Shown here: one piece after another, positions 1 through 5,878 of the stretch
Layout: each line of letters opens with the position of its first letter
How positions within the stretch are numbered: the stretch's first letter is position 1
Source: Gammaproteobacteria bacterium
GTDB taxonomy: Bacteria > Pseudomonadota > Gammaproteobacteria > DSM-19610
Direction: 5' to 3'
Assembly: GCA_011371465.1 (NCBI GenBank)
Contig: DRQL01000273.1
Span: 1-6,132 of the forward strand
DNA: 6,132 bases
Translations under genes and position numbers: made by a program
Notes under the pieces: generated by a model
Told to the model about the DNA's origin: nothing
Seen by the model: only the letters and a program-made list of their open reading frames with translations
Databases searched by the model: none

Positions 1-1991
1 GGCAGGAAGGCGTAGATGATGGAATCCTGAATGCTGTAGAACCGCTGCTGCAGATTGGCGAGAATGACTTCCTGCTTCAGTTCGGGCTCGTTTCTCTCCT
101 CCCAGGGCGTCAGGGTGATGAACACGATCGCCGTATTGGAAGAGGCCGTACCATCGATCAGGTTGAAACCGCCGAAGATAACCCAGTCCGCGACGCCCGG
201 CGTGCCGGCAATGATGCCGTCGACGCGGTCCAGCACTTCGTTGGTACGCTCCTGTGACGCGGCGTCGGGGAGCTGCACGTGCACCATCATGTAGCCCTGG
301 TCTTCGGTAGGTAGAAAGCCGGTGGGTAACCGCGTGAACTGCCAGCCCGTCAGCACAGCCAGACCCAGCGCCAGCAGCAACATGATGCCGGTGCGCCGCA
401 GCAGGGTTTTGATCATACTGGTATAGCCGTTTTCAGCGCGGCTGAAAAAACGGTCGAAACCGCGGAAGAAGGCGTTTTTGTTTTCGGATGGCAGGCGCAG
501 CAACATGGCCGCCAGCGCCGGGCTCAGGGTCAGCGCATTGATGGAACTGAAAATGGTGGCGACCGCAATGGTCAGTGCGAACTGCCGGTACAGTTCGCCG
601 GTAATGCCGGGCATGAAGGCCGCGGGCACGAATACCGCCAGCAGTACCAGCGTGGTGGCCACGACCGGCCCGGATACCTCGCTCATGGCCTGGATGGCGG
701 CCGCCTTTCTGTCCAGGCCGCGTTCCATGTGCGCAACGGTAGCCTCGATGACCACGATGGCGTCATCGACCACGATGCCGATGGCCAGCACCAGGCCGAA
801 CAGGGTCAGCATGTTCAGTGAAAAACCGATAGCCAGCATGACGGCGAGCGTGCCGACCAGCGACACCGGGATGGTCACCGAAGGGATCAGCGTGGCGCGC
901 CAGTCCTGCAGGAACAGGAACAGCACCAGGGCCACCAGTGCCGTGGCCTCGATCAGGGTGATGAATACCTGCTTGATCGAGGCGTCGACGAACATGGTGG
1001 TGTCGTAGGGAATGGAGTACTCCAGTCCCTCCGGGAAGAACGCGCTCATTTCCTGCATCGCGGCGCGCACCCGTTTCGATACGTCCAGGGCATTGGAGCC
1101 CGGCAACTGGTAGACGGCGATACTGGCCGACGAGGCGCCGTTCAGTCGCGAGGTGATGTCGTAGACCTTGGCACCCAGTTCGACGCGGGCGACATCTTTC
1201 AGGCGGGTTATACGGCCACCCTCGCCGGTCTTTACAATGATGTCTTCGAACTGCTCGACGTCCGACAGGCGGCCGAGCACGTTGACGGTGTACTGGAAAT
1301 TCTGTCCCTCGGGTGCCGGCGGCCGACCGATCTGTCCCGCGGCGACCTGGACGTTCTGTTCGCGAATGGCCGCGATCACTTCATCGGTAGTCATGCGGCG
1401 GGATTTGAGCTGTTCCGGGTCCAGCCAGATGCGCATGCTGTAGTCGCTTTCGGGGTAGATGCCGACGTCGCCCACGCCCGGGATACGGCTCAGCGTATCC
1501 TTGATGTTAAGCGTCGCGTAGTTGCTCATGTAGAGCTCGTCGAAACGCTCATCGGGCGAATACAGCGAGGCGATGAGGATGATGTTGGGCGATTTTTTCT
1601 TGGTGTTCACGCCCTGCTGGGTGACTTCCGGCGGCAGCTTCGGCTCGGCCAGGGTGACCCGGTTCTGTACCAGGATGTTGGCCATGTCCAGGTCGGTACC
1701 CACCTCGAAGGTCACCGTCAGGGTGTAGGAGCCGTCACTGGCGCTGACCGAGGACATGTAGATCATGTTTTCGACGCCGATCACTTCCTGCTCGATCGGC
1801 GCGGCAACGGTCTCGGACACCACGGCCGCATTGGCGCCCGGGTAGAGTGCTTTGACCTCGACCGTGGGCGGGGTGATTTCCGGGAACTGGGCGATGGGCA
1901 GGGCGCCTACCGATATGCCGCCGGCAATCAGGATCAGGATGGATATGACGCTGGCAAAGATCGGGTGTTCGATAAAGAATTTGGAAAACAT
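1..1991 (-). CDS. RND multidrug efflux pump, inner-membrane permease (HAE1 family, MexF/OqxB-like), 3' part cut off by the window
   Basis: Proton-driven inner-membrane pump of a tripartite efflux system, taking drugs or other amphiphiles from the periplasm and outer leaflet to an outer-membrane channel. The frame is open from ATG at 1991 to the left edge: 663 complete codons of a family that usually has about 1,040-1,060. The start MFSKFFIEHPIFA and TM1 (about 10-29) are typical. A porter region (about 30-335) with LPIAQFPEI, YPGA and KKKSPNI follows, then TM2-TM6 (about 340-490). TM4 carries GIVVDDAIVVIE with the paired proton-relay aspartates D409/D410 (AcrB D407/D408). After TM7, PTGFLPTEDQGY opens the second porter half. 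GQIGRPPAPEGQ and YQLPGSNAL resemble the MexF/OqxB branch more than AcrB, judged from memory. The gene starts 22 nt after the adaptor stop, with only a weak purine stretch (GGGAAC) upstream, so it is probably co-transcribed and perhaps coupled. The relay lysine and the C-terminus lie outside the window. Family assignment is secure; substrate is unknown. Confidence 0.96.
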   Translation of the reverse strand, partial: MFSKFFIEHPIFASVISILILIAGGISVGALPIAQFPEITPPTVEVKALYPGANAAVVSETVAAPIEQEVIGVENMIYMSSVSASDGSYTLTVTFEVGTDLDMANILVQNRVTLAEPKLPPEVTQQGVNTKKKSPNIILIASLYSPDERFDELYMSNYATLNIKDTLSRIPGVGDVGIYPESDYSMRIWLDPEQLKSRRMTTDEVIAAIREQNVQVAAGQIGRPPAPEGQNFQYTVNVLGRLSDVEQFEDIIVKTGEGGRITRLKDVARVELGAKVYDITSRLNGASSASIAVYQLPGSNALDVSKRVRAAMQEMSAFFPEGLEYSIPYDTTMFVDASIKQVFITLIEATALVALVLFLFLQDWRATLIPSVTIPVSLVGTLAVMLAIGFSLNMLTLFGLVLAIGIVVDDAIVVIEATVAHMERGLDRKAAAIQAMSEVSGPVVATTLVLLAVFVPAAFMPGITGELYRQFALTIAVATIFSSINALTLSPALAAMLLRLPSENKNAFFRGFDRFFSRAENGYTSMIKTLLRRTGIMLLLALGLAVLTGWQFTRLPTGFLPTEDQGYMMVHVQLPDAASQERTNEVLDRVDGIIAGTPGVADWVIFGGFNLIDGTASSNTAIVFITLTPWEERNEPELKQEVILANLQQRFYSIQDSIIYAFL

Positions 1992-2013
1992 GGTCGTTCG
2001 GTTCCCGGTCCCG

Positions 2014-3285
2014 TTACTCGGATCCGGCTTTGCCGGATTCGCTGTCCGGTTCGGAACGTTTGACCTGTGCGTCCCGCTCGGCCTGTTCCGCGGCCTGTTT
2101 CAGTGCGGAGGCGGTAAGGCTGGCCATTTCCACGGGTTGCGGTGTTACCTTGCGGCCCGGTCGTGCACGCTGCAAGCCCTTGACGATGACCCGGTCGTCC
2201 TTGCGCAGTCCCTCTTCGATCACGATCAGGCCGTCCCTGCGCTGGCCGGTACGGACTGCACGCCGCTCTACCATGTCTTCGGAGTTGACCACCAGCAGGT
2301 AGGTGCCGCCCTGGTCGTTGCCGATGGCCCGTTCGCTGACCAGCGGCATGTCCGGCCGGGTGCCGGTTGGCATGCGGATACGGGTAAACAGGCCGGGCAG
2401 CAGGGCGGGCACTGCGCCGGGGTTCTCAAAGCTGCCGCGCAACTGGAGGGTGCCGGTTTCCGGGTCCACGCCCGACTCGGAGAAGTCGAGAACCCCTTCG
2501 TGCGGGAAGCCTTCTTCGTCAGCCAGTCCCAGGAAGAGCGGTAAATCGATCTCCTGGCTGCTGGCCCGGTCCGGGTCGATGCCCCTGGCTTCGACGGCTT
2601 CCCGGTAGATTTTCATGACCCGTAACAGGTCGCGTTCATTGAGGTTGAAATAGGCGTATATGGGGTTATACAGGGTAACTTCCGTCAGCACAGTTGCTTC
2701 GCCTTCACCGACCAGGTTGCCAACGTCGACCAGGTTGCGACCGACGCGCCCGCTCAGTGGCGCCGTTACCTGTGTATAGCCCAGGTTGAGTTCCGCGCGC
2801 GCCACCTTCGCTTCCGCGCGCAGAATCTCTGCGCTGGCCAGTTCTTTTTCGACCCGCCATTTCACCACGTCCGCTTCCGCGCCGGCTTTCTTTTTGAACA
2901 GCGTCTGGGCGCGGTTGTATTCGATCCGGGCCCGGTCAAAGTGGGATTTCGCGCCGGCCAGTTCGGCCCGGGCGGCCTGCAGGTCGGCTTCGTATTCAGC
3001 CGGGTCGATGACAAACAGCAGGTCGCCTTCGTTGACCAGGGTGCCCGGGACAAAATGCATGCTCTGCAGGATCCCCGATACCCGGGCGCGGGCTTCGGCT
3101 TTTTCCGAGGCGACCAGCGTGCCGGTGAACTCCAGATAATCGGTAATATTCTCAATCAGTGGCAGCGCCACGGTGACCCCGGGAGGCGGTGGCTCGACAT
3201 AGGTATTCGATTCGCAGCCGGCCAGCAGAAGGACAAACAGAAAGGCGCCGGCCAGCAGGCTGGTTCTGGCAGTTTTCCCGGTCAA
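2014..3285 (-). CDS. RND efflux periplasmic adaptor lipoprotein (membrane fusion protein, AcrA/MexE-like)
   Basis: Periplasmic adaptor bridging the RND pump encoded just downstream to an outer-membrane channel. I place the start at a TTG (3285-3283), giving 423 aa. GGAGA sits 7 nt upstream, and the N-terminus becomes a compact lipoprotein signal: positive MTGKTAR, hydrophobic core, lipobox LLAG-C with the lipidated Cys at residue 24. A longer in-frame version from TTG at 3330 (438 aa) has no visible ribosome site and would push the Cys to 39. Domains in order (423-aa numbering): a lipoyl half (about 65-94), a short alpha-helical hairpin rich in Ala, Glu and Arg (about 97-167), the second lipoyl half with YTQVTAPLSGRVGR (about 170-183), a beta-barrel with VDPETGTLQLRG and LLPGLFTRIRMP (about 210-310), a membrane-proximal domain (about 315-385), and a charged, probably disordered tail (about 385-423). 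The partner is the pump 22 nt downstream. No local regulator gene is visible. Family is certain; the exact start is not. Confidence 0.95.
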   Translation of the reverse strand: MTGKTARTSLLAGAFLFVLLLAGCESNTYVEPPPPGVTVALPLIENITDYLEFTGTLVASEKAEARARVSGILQSMHFVPGTLVNEGDLLFVIDPAEYEADLQAARAELAGAKSHFDRARIEYNRAQTLFKKKAGAEADVVKWRVEKELASAEILRAEAKVARAELNLGYTQVTAPLSGRVGRNLVDVGNLVGEGEATVLTEVTLYNPIYAYFNLNERDLLRVMKIYREAVEARGIDPDRASSQEIDLPLFLGLADEEGFPHEGVLDFSESGVDPETGTLQLRGSFENPGAVPALLPGLFTRIRMPTGTRPDMPLVSERAIGNDQGGTYLLVVNSEDMVERRAVRTGQRRDGLIVIEEGLRKDDRVIVKGLQRARPGRKVTPQPVEMASLTASALKQAAEQAERDAQVKRSEPDSESGKAGSE

Positions 3286-3291
3286 AATTAT

Positions 3292-3296
3292 TCTCC
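3292..3296 (-). promoter_or_regulatory. Ribosome binding site deciding the adaptor start
   Basis: GGAGA on the minus strand lies 7 nt (counted from GGAG to the start) before TTG at 3285. No comparable purine run precedes the upstream in-frame TTG at 3330, so this site is the main reason for choosing the shorter protein. Confidence 0.6.
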
Positions 3297-3350
3297 GATT
3301 CCGGTCATAAGGGTGCGTGCAGGTTGACAAAAGACCGGCATAGCAGCGTT

Positions 3351-3379
3351 ACTGTAGCATCTATCCGGATCACTGGTAA
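3351..3379 (-). promoter_or_regulatory. Candidate sigma70 promoter of the efflux operon
   Basis: On the minus strand, -35 TTACCA (3379-3374, 4 of 6 matches) is followed by exactly 17 nt and then -10 TACAGT (3356-3351, 4 of 6). The TGC just upstream of the -10 makes it an extended -10. Transcription would start near 3344, leaving a leader of about 60 nt before the TTG start of the adaptor. It is the best-spaced leftward promoter I can find in the intergenic region. It is predicted by eye only. Confidence 0.45.
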
Positions 3380-3403
3380 GAGCGCCCGGCCGCAGTGCAC
3401 ACC

Positions 3404-3417
3404 TGTGCCGCGGTACA
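3404..3417. promoter_or_regulatory. Imperfect 14-bp palindrome, possible operator
   Basis: TGTGCCGCGGTACA differs from its reverse complement at one symmetric pair only. It lies between the candidate leftward promoter and the candidate rightward -10 at 3434, where a dimeric regulator could affect one or both operons. No regulator gene is in the window, and a palindrome this short can occur by chance in GC-rich DNA. Confidence 0.2.
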
Positions 3418-3433
3418 CTTTCCGCCCGTTTCG

Positions 3434-3444
3434 TATGCTAGACT
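3434..3444 (+). promoter_or_regulatory. Candidate -10 region for the motor operon
   Basis: TATGCTAGACT contains two overlapping -10-like hexamers, TATGCT (3434-3439) and TAGACT (3439-3444), each matching TATAAT at 4 of 6 positions. No good -35 is present: the best, GGTACA at 3412-3417 with a 16-nt spacer, matches 3 of 6 and lies inside the imperfect palindrome, so activation by a bound factor is possible. Transcription would start around 3446-3451, giving a leader of about 60-65 nt. Confidence 0.35.
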
Positions 3445-3473
3445 CTCGCGCGCCGAATCCGGCGTGTGGGCAG

Positions 3474-3495
3474 GGTGCCCGTGCACCGGGTTTTT
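3474..3495 (+). terminator. Short GC hairpin plus T5 in the motor-operon leader (possible attenuator)
   Basis: Two mutually exclusive stems can form: GGTGC/GCACC (3474-3478 with 3483-3487) or CCCG/CGGG (3478-3481 with 3487-3490). The second abuts TTTTT at 3491-3495 directly, as in an intrinsic terminator. It lies between the candidate promoter and the ribosome site of the channel gene, so if active it would attenuate that operon. The stems are only 4-5 bp, so a true terminator is uncertain. Confidence 0.25.
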
Positions 3496-3500
3496 GTTAG

Positions 3501-3507
3501 AGGAGGT
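3501..3507 (+). promoter_or_regulatory. Strong ribosome binding site of the motor channel gene
   Basis: AGGAGGT is a near-perfect anti-16S match, with AGGAGG ending 6 nt before ATG at 3513, which fixes that start. Another ATG at 3508 is one nt after the site and leads straight to a stop (ATG CTA TGA), so it is not the gene start. Confidence 0.8.
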
Positions 3508-3512
3508 ATGCT

Positions 3513-4673
3513 ATGACGCGGCCCACCCGGGTGTTTATGTGGATGATCCCGTTTCTCGGCCTGGTCGGCCTGGCGGTGGTATTGCTGATGGGACCCCTGT
3601 CGGATGCGTTCCTGTCCAACCCGGTATTCAACGCCATCATTCTCACCGTGTTCCTGGCCGGTATCGGTATCAATTTCCGGCAGGTCAGCATGCTTTCGCC
3701 CGAAGTCGAATGGATCAATCATTTCCGCGGCAAGCGCAAGCGGTTCTGGCGATCCGCCCCGGGTGAACCACGCCTGCTGGCGCCGCTGGCGAAGGCATTA
3801 GGGCAACAGGACAAGGACCTGATCAGCCTTTCCCCCGTGTCGCTGCGTTCCCTGCTCGACAGCGTGCGCCTGCGGATCGACGAGCTGCGCGACGTGTCGC
3901 GGTACATGATTGGTTTGCTTATTTTTCTCGGTCTGCTGGGCACGTTCTGGGGCCTGCTGATCACGGTCAGCGCGGTTGGTGACATGATTGGCGGCCTGGC
4001 CGGCCAGGGCGTCGACAACGGCCTGGTGTTCGGCTCCCTGCTGGAAGGGCTGAAACAACCGCTGTCCGGTATGGGCACCGCCTTCAGTTCATCCCTGTTC
4101 GGTCTGGCCGGATCACTGGTGCTGGGTTTCCTCGACCTGCAGGCCGGTCACGCACAGAACCGTTTCTACAACGAGCTGGAAGACTGGTTGTCCGGTGTGA
4201 CCCGGCTGAGTGGCGCGCAGATGATCGGCGAACGTGAACTCAGTGAGCCCACCTACATCCACGCCATGCTGGAACAGACGGCGGAGACGCTGGACAAGCT
4301 GCAGCGTAACGTCATGCGCGACGAGGCCCAGCGCCACCTGGTGGGAGACCAGATCCTGAATCTCGGTCGTGAACTGGCGGCGTTTACCGATCTGTCGCGG
4401 GAAGAGCAGCGCGTGGTGACGGCGCTGGCCCGGCGCCAGGACGAACTGGTGCCGGCGCTGGAAAGGCTGGTGGACACGCGCAGTGAAATCGACGCTTCCA
4501 TGCATGAACATGTCAGGGAACTATCCAGAAATATCAAGAGATTAACAGAAGAACTTGAGATCGGGCGTGAATACATGGCGGAAGAGATCCGGGATGAGCT
4601 GCGCCTGATCGGCCGGGCGATTTCCGCGGAAACCCACGAGCGCACGCGGTTGCGCAAGAAGCGGGCCGGGTAG
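3513..4673 (+). CDS. MotA/TolQ/ExbB-family proton-channel subunit with long cytoplasmic tail (ZorA-like architecture)
   Basis: Likely the pentameric stator/channel subunit of an inner-membrane ion-driven motor, 386 aa. Hydrophobic segments are at about 9-28, 37-57, 131-153 and 186-207. A charged cytoplasmic loop with basic FRGKRKRFWR lies between TM2 and TM3. TM3 carries GLLGTFWGLL (T144) and TM4 carries GMGTAFSSSLFGLAGS (T189, S192-S194), the signature positions of the MotA/TolQ/ExbB family, where Thr/Ser line the ion path facing the partner's Asp. After TM4, about 180 residues (208-386) are charged and mostly helical, with few prolines (P246, P314), suggesting a cytoplasmic coiled-coil tail. 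ExbB and TolQ lack such a tail, and it is shorter than that of ZorA. The gene is followed after 10 nt by its OmpA-domain partner. Codons at 4521-4560 are unusually AT-rich. The family is clear; what the motor drives is unknown. The strong AGGAGGT site supports the start. Confidence 0.93.
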   Translation: MTRPTRVFMWMIPFLGLVGLAVVLLMGPLSDAFLSNPVFNAIILTVFLAGIGINFRQVSMLSPEVEWINHFRGKRKRFWRSAPGEPRLLAPLAKALGQQDKDLISLSPVSLRSLLDSVRLRIDELRDVSRYMIGLLIFLGLLGTFWGLLITVSAVGDMIGGLAGQGVDNGLVFGSLLEGLKQPLSGMGTAFSSSLFGLAGSLVLGFLDLQAGHAQNRFYNELEDWLSGVTRLSGAQMIGERELSEPTYIHAMLEQTAETLDKLQRNVMRDEAQRHLVGDQILNLGRELAAFTDLSREEQRVVTALARRQDELVPALERLVDTRSEIDASMHEHVRELSRNIKRLTEELEIGREYMAEEIRDELRLIGRAISAETHERTRLRKKRAG

Positions 4674-4683
4674 GGGGTAGCGT

Positions 4684-5829
4684 ATGCTGGTTGCCAGCCG
4701 CCGCCGTCGCACGGTCGATATCTGGCCGGGTTTTGTCGACGCGCTCGCCGCCTTGCTGATGGTGGTGATGTTTGTCCTGCTGCTGTTCTCGGTGGGGCAG
4801 TTCCTGTTGTCAGACGCCCTGGTAGGACGGGATGCAGCGCTGGATCGCCTGCACGGGCAGATGGCGGACCTGAGTGAAGTGCTGGCGCTGGAGCGCAAGG
4901 ACAAGGCTGCGCTGCAGCAGCGCCTGTCCAGACTGACGGGTGAACTGGAGGTTACCGTCAAGGCGCGCGATACCCTGCAGGCGCAGGTTGGCGAGATGAC
5001 CCTGCAGGCGCAGGACAACGCGGACACCATCGAAAAACTGGGCGGTGAACTGGAACTCGCTCGCGCTTCGATCGCCTCCGGTGAGCAGACCCTGCAGCAG
5101 CAGCGTGAGACCATCACCGGCCTGGAAGCAGAACGTAGCCAGCTGCGCGCCGAACTGGAAACCGGCCGTGAGGAACTGGCCAGGCAGAAAGCGCTGGGTA
5201 TAGAGGCGCAGCGCAGGGCCACTGAACTGGATGCGCAGATTGCGGCGCTGAACGAACAGCTGGCACGACTCAACCAGGCGCTGGAAGCATCGGAAGCTGT
5301 AGTGCAGGAAAAAGACCTGAAGATCGAGGACCTTGGCCAGCGCCTGAACCTGGCCATGGCGAACAAGGTCGAGGAACTGGCGCGCTACCGTTCGGAGTTT
5401 TTCGGCAAGCTGCGCGAGGCTCTGAAAGACAACCCGGACGTGCGAATCGAGGGCGACCGGTTCATCCTGCCCACCGAAGTGCTGTTTTCTTCCGCGTCGG
5501 CCGACCTGGACCAGCAGGGTCGCAAGGGGATCGGCACCGTGGCGCGGACCCTCAAGGACATCACGGCAAAGATCCCCGCTGATATCGACTGGGTGCTGCG
5601 GGTCGATGGACACACGGACCGCAGACCGATCCGCAAGGCGTTCCCGTCCAACTGGGAACTGTCTTCGGCGCGCGCCATCAGTATTGTGAAATACCTGATC
5701 GGGGAAGGCATCCCCGCCGAACACCTGGTGGCGGCCGGGTTCGGCCAGTACCACCCGCTGGACCCGGCCGATACGGCAGAAGCCTACCGGCGTAACCGGC
5801 GCATCGAGCTGAAACTCACCAGCCGTTAG
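4684..5829 (+). CDS. MotB/OmpA-type motor partner: one TM helix, long coiled coil, C-terminal peptidoglycan-binding domain
   Basis: Likely the dimeric partner of the channel subunit, anchoring the motor to peptidoglycan, 381 aa. A short Arg-rich cytoplasmic N-terminus (RRRRT, 6-10) precedes WPGFVDALAALLMVVMF, and one TM helix spans about 17-42. D19 sits where MotB has its proton-carrying D32. Residues 43 to about 235 are a periplasmic coiled coil with no proline between 16 and 250. An OmpA_C-like domain (about 250-381) follows, with FILPTEVLF, VDGHTD (307-312), NWELSSARA (323-331), GFGQYHP (352-358) and NRRIEL (371-376). D312 and the conserved Arg residues are those expected to hold diaminopimelate. 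From memory it matches a conserved family annotated only as peptidoglycan-binding protein, beside a MotA/TolQ/ExbB gene and common in Alphaproteobacteria. ATG 4684 follows the upstream stop by 10 nt with AGGGGG at 4672-4677, so the two are surely one operon. No TolR/ExbD domain or flagellar gene accompanies it. Confidence 0.94.
   Translation: MLVASRRRRTVDIWPGFVDALAALLMVVMFVLLLFSVGQFLLSDALVGRDAALDRLHGQMADLSEVLALERKDKAALQQRLSRLTGELEVTVKARDTLQAQVGEMTLQAQDNADTIEKLGGELELARASIASGEQTLQQQRETITGLEAERSQLRAELETGREELARQKALGIEAQRRATELDAQIAALNEQLARLNQALEASEAVVQEKDLKIEDLGQRLNLAMANKVEELARYRSEFFGKLREALKDNPDVRIEGDRFILPTEVLFSSASADLDQQGRKGIGTVARTLKDITAKIPADIDWVLRVDGHTDRRPIRKAFPSNWELSSARAISIVKYLIGEGIPAEHLVAAGFGQYHPLDPADTAEAYRRNRRIELKLTSR
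4972..5014 (+). repeat. Short direct repeat inside the coiled coil (16 nt, offset 27 nt)
   Basis: ACCCTGCAGGCGCAGG occurs at 4972-4987 and again, identical, at 4999-5014. Both copies are in frame and encode TLQAQ (residues 97-101 and 106-110). The 9-codon offset does not fit the heptad. It probably reflects low-complexity coiled-coil coding or a small ancient duplication, not a mobile repeat. Confidence 0.6.
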
Positions 5830-5878
5830 CGGGCGGGAGCGCGGGCCTTCGGCGCAAAAGCCGGGTGTGCTTTCGCGG

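Noticed and set aside
478..1008. Plus-strand open frames over the RND pump (also 1852-2544 over the adaptor)
   Set aside because: Both lie antisense to well-conserved efflux genes and encode Met/Ser/Thr/Ala-rich or motif-free sequence.
3324..3352. Perfect TTGACA as -35 for a rightward promoter
   Set aside because: TTGACA at 3324-3329 has no acceptable -10 at 16-18 nt: the best hexamers match TATAAT at 3 of 6 or fewer. A chance match is more likely, though an activated promoter cannot be excluded.
3508..3516. ATG at 3508 as start of the channel gene
   Set aside because: It is one nt from the ribosome site and reads ATG CTA TGA, stopping at once. ATG at 3513 has proper spacing and opens the full frame.
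4542..5366. Another minus-strand open frame (274 codons) across both motor genes
   Set aside because: The translation is Ser/Arg/Ala/Cys-rich low-complexity sequence, spans the junction of two real genes, and has no motif: a shadow frame.
3513..5829. Complete Zorya anti-phage system
   Set aside because: The two genes have ZorA/ZorB-like architecture, but no helicase, nuclease or other ZorC/D/E-type gene is in the window. The next gene on the right is a convergent membrane protein and on the left is an efflux operon. The partner's long coiled coil also differs from ZorB.
3513..5829. Flagellar MotA/MotB, TolQ/TolR or ExbB/ExbD
   Set aside because: There are no flagellar, tol/pal or TonB neighbours. 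The partner has an OmpA-like domain (unlike TolR/ExbD) and a coil of about 190 residues (unlike MotB), and the channel has a long C-terminal tail.
5830..5878. Bidirectional terminator between the convergent genes
   Set aside because: A weak TTCGGC/GCCGGG stem (5848-5853 with 5860-5865, two G-U pairs) is possible, but no T-tract follows on either strand, so I do not call a terminator. A distant pairing of GCGGGAGCG with CGCTCCTGC has a loop too long to be convincing.
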